Counted from the first letter of the stretch, positions 7,735 to 15,723 are shown. The stretch is 35,645 nucleotides of DNA from Citreicoccus inhibens (GCF_019039035.1 NZ_JAHNZT010000053.1:1-35645); one strand, 5' to 3'. Notes: generated by a model from the sequence alone, not told the origin. A program made the numbers and translations.

Positions 7735-9147
7735 TCAGTTCAACGAGGTGGGGGCCGACACGTTGTTGCGACCACCGGACGACGCGGGCAACAACACCCG
7801 CTTCTCCGTCTTGCCTTGCATGTTAGGGACCACCGCCAGCACCGGAAGCGTCAGGCGCTGCCGCACCTCGAGCCCGTCGCGAAGGCTGTCGTCGCGCATC
7901 TCCAGCACCGAGCCCGTGAGCAGGCCCACGCCCAGCGCCGCGACCAGCGCGATGAGCATGCCGCTCAGGCGATCCGGCCGCGCGGGCGTCACCGGCGCGC
8001 CCGCGGGAGAGATGACGTTGAAGAGGCTGCGCGCGCTCTTCGCCTCCAGCTCCTCGGCGATCTCCGCCTCCACCTTGCGGCTCACCACGCTCTGGTACTT
8101 CGTCCGGGCAATCTCGTAGTCCCGGTTCATCACCGCCAGCTCCTGTGCCCAGCGCGGCGTATTGTCGAGCCGCTTCTGGTACGCCTCGGCCTGCCGCTGA
8201 AGGTCCTCGATCTCTTTCTGCACCGTGGTGATGAGCGACCCCACCCGCGTGCGCTCCTGCCGCTCGGCCCACATGCGGCCCTCCGCGTCCTTGCGGCGCG
8301 TGGTCAGGTCCTCGAGCTCCTTCTGCATGCGCTTGATCTCCGGGTGGTCCTCCGTCCACTGGGTGCGCGCGTTGACCAACTGCCGAGACAGCCCGTCCTG
8401 CGCGACCTCCAGCCGGCCCGCCTCGCTGTCCACCGCGTTGTGCGCACGCGCCAGGTCCGAGCGCCGGGCCTCCGCCACGCGCAGCTCCTCGGAGCGCGTC
8501 TGCATGAGCGCGCTGATGCGCTCCAGGCCGCGCATGTTCATCTCCATCTGCTCCGGCAGCTCGCCCAGGTGGTCCACCTTGAAGCGGGCAATCTTCGTCT
8601 CCCACGCCGACACCGCCTTGCCCATGGAGCCCAGCTCGTCCCGGAACAGCTGCGTGGCGCGTGAGGCCTGCGCCTGACGAATCTTCAGGGTCGCCTCGGA
8701 GAAGATGGCCGGAAGCCGGTTGGCCACCTGCGCGGCCACCTGCGGATCCCGGCTGGCATACGTCAGCTCGAAGGACGTCTCCCCCTCCACGTGCACGGTG
8801 AGGTCCTTGCGCATCTGCTCCACCGCGGGCTCCATCCCCTTCTCCGAGACGATGTCTGGATAGAGGTTCATCTCCTCGATGGCCTCCTGGAGCACCGGCC
8901 GGGCCAGCAACTCCTGGCGGACCGTGAGCAGGCGCTGCTCGATGAGCTCGCTCACCGTGTGCTGCACCATCTCCTCGCCGGGCCGCTGCGGCTCCACGCG
9001 CACCACCACCGTCGCCTCGTACATGCTCGGACGAGTCCATACGATGGCCGCGCCCACCATGAAGACCGCCGCCGCGATCGCTCCCACCAGGGCCTTCCGG
9101 CGCCAGAGAGCCGCCAGCAGTTGGTCCGCCGTCATCCCACGCTCCAT
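7735..9147 (-). CDS. exoC: ExoC: Wzz/Wzc-type polysaccharide co-polymerase, no kinase domain
   Basis: 470 residues. One transmembrane helix is near the N-terminus (ALVGAIAAAVFMVGAAIVW, about 19-37), then a Wzz domain, then a long periplasmic coiled-coil region (about 170-350, rich in E/R/Q). A second transmembrane helix (LSGMLIALVAALGVGLLTGSV) is near 395-415, followed by a short cytoplasmic tail. There is no Walker motif, so this is the adaptor half of a two-gene Wzc; the kinase half is ExoD next door. It should bridge the inner-membrane assembly machinery and the ExoA export channel. A GGAGGAGG sequence lies directly before the ATG. Confidence 0.92.
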   Translation of the reverse strand: MERGMTADQLLAALWRRKALVGAIAAAVFMVGAAIVWTRPSMYEATVVVRVEPQRPGEEMVQHTVSELIEQRLLTVRQELLARPVLQEAIEEMNLYPDIVSEKGMEPAVEQMRKDLTVHVEGETSFELTYASRDPQVAAQVANRLPAIFSEATLKIRQAQASRATQLFRDELGSMGKAVSAWETKIARFKVDHLGELPEQMEMNMRGLERISALMQTRSEELRVAEARRSDLARAHNAVDSEAGRLEVAQDGLSRQLVNARTQWTEDHPEIKRMQKELEDLTTRRKDAEGRMWAERQERTRVGSLITTVQKEIEDLQRQAEAYQKRLDNTPRWAQELAVMNRDYEIARTKYQSVVSRKVEAEIAEELEAKSARSLFNVISPAGAPVTPARPDRLSGMLIALVAALGVGLLTGSVLEMRDDSLRDGLEVRQRLTLPVLAVVPNMQGKTEKRVLLPASSGGRNNVSAPTSLN

Positions 9148-9178
9148 GTTCCGCTCCTCCTCCCGTCCTCGCTGACTG

Positions 9179-10327
9179 CTACCAAGCCGTGTAAACGAGC
9201 CGGGCCGCCAGCACGTTGCGCGTGAGGTCTCCTGCCTCCACCGCGTTGGCCACGCCCACTTGCTCGATGCGATTGAACGCGCCCTGCATCGACAGGCCGT
9301 GACGCAGCCGGTACTCGACGCCAGCGCCCACCGCGTAGCCCTGGGCCACGTGGACCGTGTTCTTCCACTCGCCGTAGAACTGGTCCGGCGCCCGTCCGTT
9401 GCGGAAGTAGCTGCCCATCACAAAGGCAGACAGCGGCGCGGAGAACCGGTGGTTCACCACCATGGACGCGTAGTCCGCCCACACCGCGCCGACGAAGCCC
9501 GTCGCGCCCACCAGGTCATGCCCCACCGTGGCGCCCACGTCGAAGCGCTCGCCGTGGCGCGCCAGCTCCAACTGCACCCGAGGCAACCAACCGCCCTGCT
9601 GCCCCGCCGGCGCCACGTAGTCCACGGGCCCGCCCTGCAGCGTGAGCGTCATGGGGCGCGACAGGCGATAGCGCAGCATGGCGAACGCGCCGTGCGACTG
9701 GCTGTCGCGGCCCGCATAGAGGAAGCCCTGGTAGCGGTACTGCGCGCCCAGGCTCAGCCGCCGCGTGGCGTGGTACCAGAGCTCCAGGTTCGGCGAGTGC
9801 GAGGAGCCGCCCAGGCGACCCGGCTCGAGCACGCGCGTCGTCTCGAACGCATAGGCCCCGTGCAGGTCCATCCGTTGCGACAGCCGCGCCATCAGGCCCA
9901 GGCGGGCCTGCGCGTAGAACGTCGGAGCGTCCAGCCACGCCAGCCCCGCGCGCGGCAGCGACGTGGGGTCCGTCACCCGGAACACCCGCGCGGCGCCATC
10001 CACCTTGAACCGGCGCGACAGCCAGTGCTGTCCCTCCAGGCCCACCCGGTGGTCCAACGACACCTTGCCCGAGCCATGTCGCGCGAGCACATCCCCGGCG
10101 TAGAACGCATCGACCTCGGAGCGCTCGTCCTTCACGTTCACGCCGAGTTGCGGCGAGAACTTGGTCATCATCTGACCGCCTGTCGCCGCGGGGCCAACCT
10201 GCAGGTCGTCGTCGAAGCGCTCCTCGGCCATCAGCCGGAGCCGAGGCTGCACCACGCTCGACGCGTGCACGGCCGGCGCGCCGAGCAGCACGCACGCCAC
10301 CACCGCCCTCTTCCAGTCGCCGCTCAC
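9179..10327 (-). CDS. exoB: ExoB: predicted outer-membrane beta-barrel protein
   Basis: 382 residues: a signal peptide (KRAVVACVLLGAPAVHA, cleavage after VHA), then alternating beta-strand sequence rich in aromatic and Gly/Arg residues, ending in a strand with terminal W (VLAARLVYTAW), as in outer-membrane barrels. It belongs to the exo operon between the export lipoprotein and the co-polymerase. It probably forms or assists the outer-membrane exit for the polymer. The GTG at 10327 is preferred: GGAGGG lies 7 nt upstream and the signal peptide begins at once. The frame extends to a GTG at 10387, which would add a charged stretch before the signal peptide. No enzyme motif is visible. Confidence 0.85.
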   Translation of the reverse strand: MSGDWKRAVVACVLLGAPAVHASSVVQPRLRLMAEERFDDDLQVGPAATGGQMMTKFSPQLGVNVKDERSEVDAFYAGDVLARHGSGKVSLDHRVGLEGQHWLSRRFKVDGAARVFRVTDPTSLPRAGLAWLDAPTFYAQARLGLMARLSQRMDLHGAYAFETTRVLEPGRLGGSSHSPNLELWYHATRRLSLGAQYRYQGFLYAGRDSQSHGAFAMLRYRLSRPMTLTLQGGPVDYVAPAGQQGGWLPRVQLELARHGERFDVGATVGHDLVGATGFVGAVWADYASMVVNHRFSAPLSAFVMGSYFRNGRAPDQFYGEWKNTVHVAQGYAVGAGVEYRLRHGLSMQGAFNRIEQVGVANAVEAGDLTRNVLAARLVYTAW

Positions 10328-10387
10328 CGTCGCCCTCCGTCCCCTCACGCCCGCCTTCACCCGACCCCTCCGCCTCGCTCCCTCCAC

Positions 10388-10960
10388 TCAGGGAACGACG
10401 ATGGTGTCCCCCGGCCGCAGCACCACGTCCTGCCCCCCGTCCGGGGACAGCAGGTCGCTGTAGCGCACCGGAATCTGCCCGCCCTTGCCGTCGGTGCGGA
10501 TGACCGTGATGCCATCCGAGTTCGCGAAGTCAGTGAAGCCCCCCGCCAGCGCGATGGCCTGCAAGAGTGACACGCGACCCCGCAGCGGATACGCCCCCGG
10601 GTGCGTCACCTCCCCGGTGACGAAGACGCGGCTGCTGTTGACCTCACGGACGATGACCGTCACGCGCGGCTCCTGGACGTAGGGCTTCAGGCCATCCTTG
10701 AGGGCCTCGGCCAGCTCCGTGGGCGTCTTCCCCGCCGCGACGACCTCGCCCACCATGGGCATGGAGATGTAGCCATCCGGCCGCACGGGCACCGTGCGCG
10801 ACAGCTCCGGGTCCCGCCATACCGCCACGTCCAGCACGTCCTCGCGGCCAATGCGGAACGGCTGATCCGAGTTGTCCACCTTCAGCCCGCGGTCATGCGC
10901 GCACCCTGACAGGAGGAGCACCCCGACCATCACCCAGAACCCCGCGCTCTTCTTGCCCAT
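10388..10960 (-). CDS. exoA: ExoA (FdgA): Wza-type polysaccharide export lipoprotein
   Basis: 190 residues. It is a lipoprotein with lipobox LSGC (Cys20) after a hydrophobic signal (FWVMVGVLLL). A polysaccharide-export (Poly_export) domain follows (FRIGREDVLDVAVWRDPELSRTVPVRPDGYISMPMVGEV), and then an SLBB domain (VFVTGEVTHPGAYPLRGRVSLLQAIALAGGF). It should form the periplasm-spanning export channel of the Wzx/Wzy-type spore coat pathway; no flippase or polymerase gene is present in this window. In M. xanthus the gene was found as fdgA, a FruA-dependent developmental gene. The ATG at 10960 has GAGGGAGAG upstream. The frame is open to 11095, but that extension runs through the sigma-54 promoter described below. 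Confidence 0.95.
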   Translation of the reverse strand: MGKKSAGFWVMVGVLLLSGCAHDRGLKVDNSDQPFRIGREDVLDVAVWRDPELSRTVPVRPDGYISMPMVGEVVAAGKTPTELAEALKDGLKPYVQEPRVTVIVREVNSSRVFVTGEVTHPGAYPLRGRVSLLQAIALAGGFTDFANSDGITVIRTDGKGGQIPVRYSDLLSPDGGQDVVLRPGDTIVVP

Positions 10961-11053
10961 CGTCCGCTCTCCCTCTTGCGTCCCCAGCCGTCGCGCGCGC
11001 GCCGCACCTCCGGGGCCACCCCCGCCGGGCGCCACGCTTCCGGCGGCTGGCCT

Positions 11054-11070
11054 TAGCAGCGCGTGTGCCA
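11054..11070 (-). promoter_or_regulatory. Sigma-54 (-24/-12) promoter of the exo operon
   Basis: On the minus strand the sequence reads TGGCACACGCGCTGCTA. Against the sigma-54 consensus TGGCACR-N4-TTGCW it has a full TGGCAC -24 box, exact GG-N10-GC spacing, and CTGCT in place of TTGCW. Transcription would begin near 11044, leaving a leader of about 84 nt before exoA. As I recall, exo in M. xanthus is a target of the sigma-54 activator Nla6, which agrees. Confidence 0.7.
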
Positions 11071-11134
11071 CCTCGCGTCGAAAGGGAAAGGCCATGGATC
11101 GCCATGGGTTACGGTGTGCCTCTCCAGGCGACGT

Positions 11135-11173
11135 CCACGGCGTCGGGAAAAAATTTCCGACCTGCGACGCCGT
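11135..11173. promoter_or_regulatory. Nested palindrome, candidate enhancer site for exo
   Basis: Perfect 9-bp arms ACGGCGTCG (11137-11145) and CGACGCCGT (11165-11173) flank a 19-nt core containing GGGAAAAAATTTCC, a rare A/T-rich island. An inner inverted repeat, GTCGG / CCGAC with AAA / TTT (11142-11161), is nested inside. CCACGGCGTC at 11135-11144 fits the published Nla6 half-site as I remember it, C(C/A)ACGNNGNC. The centre is about 110 bp upstream of the predicted start, a usual place for an activator of sigma-54 promoters. Confidence 0.55.
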
Positions 11174-11238
11174 CCTTCACCCACCGCGTTCATCCGCGCC
11201 GCACCCCTGTCACGGCACCGCAGTTCCCACGCCATTCC

Positions 11239-11272
11239 CCTCGCGTTCCCACTTCCGGGGGGAAACGCGAGG
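11239..11272. promoter_or_regulatory. 12-bp inverted repeat upstream of the small membrane-protein gene
   Basis: Arms CCTCGCGTTCCC and GGGAAACGCGAGG (one bulged A) are separated by 9 nt. The element begins about 108 bp and ends 75 bp before the divergent small gene, and lies about 200 bp upstream of the exo transcription start. It is in intergenic DNA with no gene ending nearby, so an operator is more likely than a terminator. Confidence 0.45.
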
Positions 11273-11346
11273 CACGCGCCTTGAAACACCCCGCAACGAA
11301 CGCAAGGGGGCAAGGGCTCTCGGACACCGAGCGGAGGAGGCCGGGG

Positions 11347-11541
11347 ATGGGGAAGGCAGCGGGAGCGATGGGTGTGGTCTTCACGTTGGGCGCGGGCGTG
11401 ATGGCGATGATGGGCGCCGCGCTCGGAGCCCACATCGAGGCGGCAGTGGTGGGCGGCGTGGGACTGACGCTCTACGGCGTCAGCGCGCTGTTCCACGGGA
11501 AGGCGGCGGCGCCCTCCAGTGGCATGGCCAAGCAGGCCTGA
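11347..11541 (+). CDS. Small two-helix membrane protein, unknown function
   Basis: 64 residues with two hydrophobic segments (GAMGVVFTLGAGVMAMMGAALGA and AAVVGGVGLTLYGVSALF) joined by a short HIE turn and ending in a polar tail. AGGAGG lies 8 nt before the ATG, and a strong hairpin follows 6 nt after the stop, so it looks like a single-gene unit. It resembles no family I recognise. The frame is open a further 94 codons upstream, but the ribosome binding site and hydropathy favour this start. It diverges from exoA and shares the regulatory gap, so joint developmental control is possible. Confidence 0.65.
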   Translation: MGKAAGAMGVVFTLGAGVMAMMGAALGAHIEAAVVGGVGLTLYGVSALFHGKAAAPSSGMAKQA

Positions 11542-11547
11542 GCCGCT

Positions 11548-11580
11548 CGCGGCCCCGGAGTCCCAAGCTCCGGGGCCGCG
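11548..11580 (+). terminator. Strong GC hairpin after the small membrane-protein gene
   Basis: A perfect 13-bp stem (CGCGGCCCCGGAG / CTCCGGGGCCGCG) with a 7-nt loop begins 6 nt past the stop codon. There is no T-run, as is common in very GC-rich genomes. Confidence 0.7.
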
Positions 11581-11628
11581 CGGTGGCGCTGGCGAAGCGG
11601 GCCAGAGCCTGCTCTATGTTGCGCCGCC

Positions 11629-12078
11629 ATGGCGAAACCCCAGTACTGGCTCATCAAGAGCGAACCCTCGGTCTATCCGTTCGCGCAGCTCCAGCGGGAG
11701 GGCCGCACGGCCTGGACCGGGGTGCGCAGCTTCGAGGCGCGCAACAACCTGCGGGCGATGAAGCCCGGAGACCTGTGCCTCTACTACCACTCGAATGAGG
11801 ACAAGGCCGTGGTGGGCGTGGCGACGGTGCTCTCCGAGCCCGGCCCGGACGCCACCGCGCCCGGAGAAGACTGGGCCTCGGTGGACGTGGGGCCCGTGGT
11901 CGCGCTCGGCAGCCCGGTGACGCTCGCCACGGTGAAGGCCACCGCCGCGCTCAAGGACTTCCCGCTCGTCACGCGCAGCCGCCTGAGCGTGACGCCCGTC
12001 CCCACCGAGCACTTCAAGCTCATCCTCAAGCTGGGGAAGACGGCACTTCCGAAGACGCCCGCTCGCTCGGCGGGGTGA
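11629..12078 (+). CDS. EVE-domain protein (THYN1-like, PUA/YTH-like fold)
   Basis: 149 residues, almost entirely one EVE domain. It opens with the family start YWLIKSEPSVYPF, continues with WTGVRSFEARNNLRAMKPGDLCLYYHSNEDKAVVGVATV, and ends in PLVTRSRLSVTPV and FKLIL. EVE domains bind modified bases in RNA or DNA, and stand-alone bacterial copies are common but of unknown cellular role. The ATG at 11629 has no Shine-Dalgarno sequence, and a TATGTT -10-like box lies just upstream, so the mRNA may be nearly leaderless. Its last 53 nt overlap the end of the convergent permease gene. Confidence 0.9.
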   Translation: MAKPQYWLIKSEPSVYPFAQLQREGRTAWTGVRSFEARNNLRAMKPGDLCLYYHSNEDKAVVGVATVLSEPGPDATAPGEDWASVDVGPVVALGSPVTLATVKATAALKDFPLVTRSRLSVTPVPTEHFKLILKLGKTALPKTPARSAG

Positions 12079-13492
12079 CCAGGCTGACCTTGGGCCCCGT
12101 GAAGCGGTGGCGCTGCACACGCCACCAGTAGAGGCCCAGCACCGCCAGCGCGCCGGCGAAGGTGTACCCGGCGAGCTGGTTGGGCGGCAGCATGAAGAGC
12201 ACCATCACCGCGCCACTCCACCCCAGCGCCACGCCATTCACGAACGACGACGCGCGCCCCAGGTCCCAGGGACCGCGGTGCGTCCACGTCCCCGCGCGGC
12301 GCGCGCGCCACCCCATCCACACCGGCAGCGCGTAGGACGCGTAGAGCGCCAGCGTGCTGAGCGCCACCATCGCCGCGTAGGCCTCGCTCCAGAGCGCCAC
12401 GACGAAGGCCATGGCCACGGACACCCACACCGCCACGGCCGGGCTGCGGAAGCGCGGCGACACGCTGGCCAGCGGGCCCGACATGGGCAGGCCACCGTCT
12501 CGCGCGAACGCGAACAGCATGCGCGAGTTCGACGTCACCGACGACAGGCCGCAGAACCACATGGCCCCGATGGCCAGCCACACGAGCGCGTTGCCCAGCG
12601 TGGGCCCCAGCGCATGGGTCAGCACGAAGAGGAAGGGGTTGGGCGCGGCGACCGTCGACGGCAGGTCATGGATGGCGAGCGTGACGACGGCCAGGAGCAC
12701 CTGCCCCACCACCGCGCTGACCGCGACGGACAGGAAGATGCCCCACGGGGCATTGCGCGTGGGGTCCACCGTCTCCTCGGAGATGTGCGCGCTGGCGTCG
12801 TAGCCCGTGAAGGTCCACTGCGCCTGCAGGAGCCCGATGAGGAAGCCGTACGCGTAGAGCGGCGTCTCGGCGCTCACACGCGTGAAGAGGAAGTCCAGCG
12901 GCTGACGCGGGGCCAGGAGCACCAGCGCGCCGATGAGCACGCCCACCCCGACGAGGTGATACCAGGCGGACACATCATTGAGCCACGCGACCACGCGCAC
13001 GCCCACGTGGTTGAGCACCGCGTGGGACACGAGGATGACGGTGTACAGCGGCAGCACGTGCCACCGGTCGCGCGTGCCCAGGAGCATGTCCGCCACGAAC
13101 TCGGCCAGGCCGTAGTCGATGCCCGCGGTGATGGCGAACTGGCCCAAGGTGTTGAGCCACGCGGTGAAGAAGCCCACGCGCGGCCCGCCCAGCATCGCGG
13201 CCCAGTGGTATAGGGCCCCCGCGGTGGGGAACGACGAAGCGAGCTGCGCCAGGCTCGCCGCCACCGACAGCGTCATCACCGCCACCAAGGGCCAGCCCAC
13301 GCCCATGACGAAGGGCCCACCGAAGCGCAAGCCGTGGCCGTACAGCGTCACCGCGCCGGTGAGGATGGAGATGATGGAGAAGGACACCGCGAAGTTGGAG
13401 AACCCGCCCATGCTCCGCAGCAACTGCTGCGCGTAGCCAAGGCGCTGGAGCTGATCGGCGTCGTCCTGGAGCTGACGCTCGGAGGGGGCCAT
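12026..13492 (-). CDS. APC-superfamily amino acid permease
   Basis: 488 residues with about 12 transmembrane helices, of the amino acid-polyamine-organocation (APC) family, closest in style to the GABA/choline permease branch. TM1 carries the unwound-helix motif (SNFAVSFSIISILTGAVTLYGHGL), and the loop GALYHWAAMLGGPRVGFFTAWLN is typical of the family. FTGYDASAHISEETVDPTRNAPWGI marks TM6-7. The substrate is not predictable, probably an amino acid or amine. The ATG at 13492 has no clear ribosome binding site. Its 3' end overlaps the EVE gene tail to tail. Confidence 0.9.
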   Translation of the reverse strand: MAPSERQLQDDADQLQRLGYAQQLLRSMGGFSNFAVSFSIISILTGAVTLYGHGLRFGGPFVMGVGWPLVAVMTLSVAASLAQLASSFPTAGALYHWAAMLGGPRVGFFTAWLNTLGQFAITAGIDYGLAEFVADMLLGTRDRWHVLPLYTVILVSHAVLNHVGVRVVAWLNDVSAWYHLVGVGVLIGALVLLAPRQPLDFLFTRVSAETPLYAYGFLIGLLQAQWTFTGYDASAHISEETVDPTRNAPWGIFLSVAVSAVVGQVLLAVVTLAIHDLPSTVAAPNPFLFVLTHALGPTLGNALVWLAIGAMWFCGLSSVTSNSRMLFAFARDGGLPMSGPLASVSPRFRSPAVAVWVSVAMAFVVALWSEAYAAMVALSTLALYASYALPVWMGWRARRAGTWTHRGPWDLGRASSFVNGVALGWSGAVMVLFMLPPNQLAGYTFAGALAVLGLYWWRVQRHRFTGPKVSLVTPPSERASSEVPSSPA

Positions 13493-13760
13493 GGCGCCAG
13501 CATGGTCCGGCCCGCGCGCGACGGGGCCGAACGAGGCGAAGCGCTACTCACTGCTGAACAGTCCCTCGGAAACTCGGCATACTCCGGGCCCGATGGTCCC
13601 CACCGTTCGACGCATCCCTGCCTCGCGGACGCGCGCCCCACGGCGACTCGCGGTGTTTCCGGCGCAGCCGCCCGCAGCCCCGGCATCGGTGCGAGGGGGG
13701 CCTCGTTCGAGCCCCCGGGCCTCCACCTCCCTGACCTCCTGACGCGGTCCCTATCGTGCG

Positions 13761-14903
13761 ATGATGAAGGACAATCCCAACCTGGAAGCACTGCGCGCGG
13801 CCATCGAGCGGATCGACGAGGAGATCCTCGATGCCTTTCGCCGTCGCATGGCGGTGGCCGAGGATGTCGCCCGGACGAAGCTCGCGGCGGCGTGGCCCTT
13901 TCGAGACCCGCACCGCGAGGACCTGCTGCTGCGCAAGGTGCGCGCACGCGCCGCGGGCCATGGCTTGGATCCGCACGAGGTGGAGCGCATCTACCGCCTG
14001 CTGCTGGACATGTCCGTGGCGCGGCAGCAGGGGCTCGTCGCGCGACTGGACACCACCCCGCTGCGCGTGGGCTACCTGGGTGTCGAGGGCTCGTACAGCC
14101 ACCTGGCCGCGCGCCAGCGCTACACGGGCCGGCCGGGGGGCGTGCTCCTCACCGGCTTCAACCTCGCCCGCGAGGCCGTCCAGGCCCTGCGCAGCGGTGA
14201 GCAGGACTTCGTGCTGCTGCCCATCGAGAACACGACCGCGGGCAGCATGAACGAGACCTACGACGTGCTGGCCGAGGGTGGCGTGGTCATCACCGCGGAG
14301 CTGGTGAGCCAGGTGGATCACCGCCTGCTCGTGATGCCTGGGACGCGCATCGAGGACGTGCGCGAGGTGCACTCCCATCCCCAGGCGCTGGAGCAGTGCG
14401 AGTCCTTCCTGCGAACCCACCTGCCCCACGCGAAGCTCGTGCCGGAGACGGACACGGCGGGGGCGGCGAGGCGCGTGGCGGAGAAACACGACCGGAGCGC
14501 GGCGGCCATCGCCAGCGAATCCGCCGCGCAGCGCTTCGGCCTGGAGCTGCTCGCCACCGTTCTGCAGCCCGCGCTCGACTACACCCGGTTCGTCGAGGTG
14601 GGCCGCGAGGCCACGCCACTCGCGCCCGATGTCCCGTGCAAGACGTCGCTGCTCGCGGTGCTGGAGCACAAGCCGGGCGCGCTCGGACAGGTGCTCCAGC
14701 GAATCACCGAGCGCGGCGTCAACCTCACCAAGCTGGAGTCTCGCCCCATCCCTGGCGCGCCGTGGAAGTACCGCTTCTATCTGGACGTGGAGGGCCACGC
14801 CGCGTCGGCCGCGCTCACCGCGGTGCTGGAGGACCTGCGCCCGCTGACGTCGTCGCTGCGCGTGCTGGGCACCTACCCGCGCGCGGAGCAGCGCGATGGC
14901 TGA
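13761..14903 (+). CDS. pheA: Bifunctional chorismate mutase / prephenate dehydratase (P-protein)
   Basis: 380 residues in three parts. Residues 5-90 are an AroQ-type chorismate mutase (LRAAIERIDEEILDAFRRRM, then RDPHREDLLLRKV). Residues 100-285 are prephenate dehydratase, with VGYLGVEGSYSHLAA, LPIENTTAGSMNETYD, HSHPQALEQC and the catalytic TRF motif (275-277). Residues 293-375 are an ACT domain with GALG and ESRP motifs, the usual phenylalanine-binding residues. It converts chorismate to phenylpyruvate and should be feedback-inhibited by phenylalanine. The start is ATG 13761 (or the next codon); there is no obvious Shine-Dalgarno sequence. It overlaps the second dehydratase gene by 8 nt. Confidence 0.95.
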   Translation: MMKDNPNLEALRAAIERIDEEILDAFRRRMAVAEDVARTKLAAAWPFRDPHREDLLLRKVRARAAGHGLDPHEVERIYRLLLDMSVARQQGLVARLDTTPLRVGYLGVEGSYSHLAARQRYTGRPGGVLLTGFNLAREAVQALRSGEQDFVLLPIENTTAGSMNETYDVLAEGGVVITAELVSQVDHRLLVMPGTRIEDVREVHSHPQALEQCESFLRTHLPHAKLVPETDTAGAARRVAEKHDRSAAAIASESAAQRFGLELLATVLQPALDYTRFVEVGREATPLAPDVPCKTSLLAVLEHKPGALGQVLQRITERGVNLTKLESRPIPGAPWKYRFYLDVEGHAASAALTAVLEDLRPLTSSLRVLGTYPRAEQRDG

Positions 14904-15720
14904 CGCGCCTCCACGCATCGCGTTTCAAGGGGAACCCGGCGCCTTCAGCGAGGAGGCCACGCGCGCCCTCTTCGGTGCGGACGTGGACGCCCTGCCCCAC
15001 CCCACCTTTCGCGCGGTCTTCGAGGCCGTGACGCAAGGGCGCGTGGATGGAGGCGTGGTGCCAGTGGAGAACGCCATCGCCGGCCCCGTGGTGGACAACC
15101 TGGATCTGCTCATCGAGTTCCAGCCCCCGCTCTCGGGGGAGTGGGTGCTGCGCGTGCGGCACTGCCTGCTCGCGCCGCCCGGCCGCGCGCTCGCGGACAT
15201 CGAGCGAGTCCTCTCCCATCCGCAGGCACTGGCGCAGTGCGCGGGCTACCTTCGAGGAAAGGGCCTGCATCCGGTGCCTGAGTCCAACACCGCGGCGGCA
15301 GCGAAGCGCGTCGCGGAAGAGCTCCCACCGCGCACCGCCGCCATCGCCAGTCTGGCCGCCGCACGGCGCTACGGCCTGACGGTGTTGGACGAGGGCATCG
15401 AGGATTCGGCGGACAACGCCACCCGGTTCCTCGCGTTGGGCCGCGCGCGCCCTCCCAACGTGGGCACGCGGCGCAAGACGACGGTGTGCGTGAGCGTGGC
15501 GGACACCGCACGGGGCCTGAGCGAGGTGCTGGCCGCCTTCGCCTCGCGGAACCTCACCGTCACGGGACTCTTCCCACGCCCCGGAGGCGGAGCCTGGCGC
15601 CCCGTGTGGCTGATGGACGTGGAGGCCGCGGAGGACTCACCGCGACTCCTCGCCGCATTGGAGGACGCGCGCGCCGCGAGCACCACGCTGCGGGTGCTCG
15701 GCGGCTACGCGACGGGGTGA
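14896..15720 (+). CDS. Second, monofunctional prephenate (or arogenate) dehydratase
   Basis: 274 residues without a mutase domain. The catalytic part is complete: IAFQGEPGAFSEEA, VPVENAIAGPVVDNLDLL, LSHPQALAQC, and TRF at 176-178. The C-terminal ACT domain is altered. GALG becomes RGLS and the ESRP phenylalanine-binding motif becomes LFPRP. It is therefore probably active but less sensitive, or insensitive, to phenylalanine, or it binds another ligand. The ATG lies inside the last codons of the upstream gene (8-nt overlap), so the two are translated together. Two adjacent dehydratases of one pathway may form a mixed oligomer. The 3' end is 3 nt from the end of the convergent DAHP synthase-like gene. 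Confidence 0.92.
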   Translation: MADAPPRIAFQGEPGAFSEEATRALFGADVDALPHPTFRAVFEAVTQGRVDGGVVPVENAIAGPVVDNLDLLIEFQPPLSGEWVLRVRHCLLAPPGRALADIERVLSHPQALAQCAGYLRGKGLHPVPESNTAAAAKRVAEELPPRTAAIASLAAARRYGLTVLDEGIEDSADNATRFLALGRARPPNVGTRRKTTVCVSVADTARGLSEVLAAFASRNLTVTGLFPRPGGGAWRPVWLMDVEAAEDSPRLLAALEDARAASTTLRVLGGYATG

Positions 15721-15723
15721 CGC

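Larger units (their letters stand above)
10961..11346. promoter_or_regulatory. Divergent control region between exoA and a small membrane protein
   Basis: A gap of 386 bp, the largest gene-free stretch in the window. It holds a near-consensus sigma-54 promoter facing exoA, a nested palindrome around an A/T-rich core about 95 bp further upstream, and a second, larger inverted repeat nearer the divergent small gene. Open frames crossing it have no supporting codon pattern or ribosome binding site. Confidence 0.75.

Noticed and set aside
10961-11095. Longer exoA start
   Set aside because: It would put 45 residues before the lipoprotein signal and would translate the sigma-54 promoter.
10961-11346. 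FruA-type sites (GGGYR4-6YGGG) upstream of exoA
   Set aside because: FruA control is expected from M. xanthus, but I found no clean match by eye. A proper motif scan is needed before placing one.
13493-13760. Phenylalanine leader peptide or attenuator before pheA
   Set aside because: No short frame with a run of Phe codons and no convincing alternative hairpins were found. The 268-bp gap shows nothing clear.
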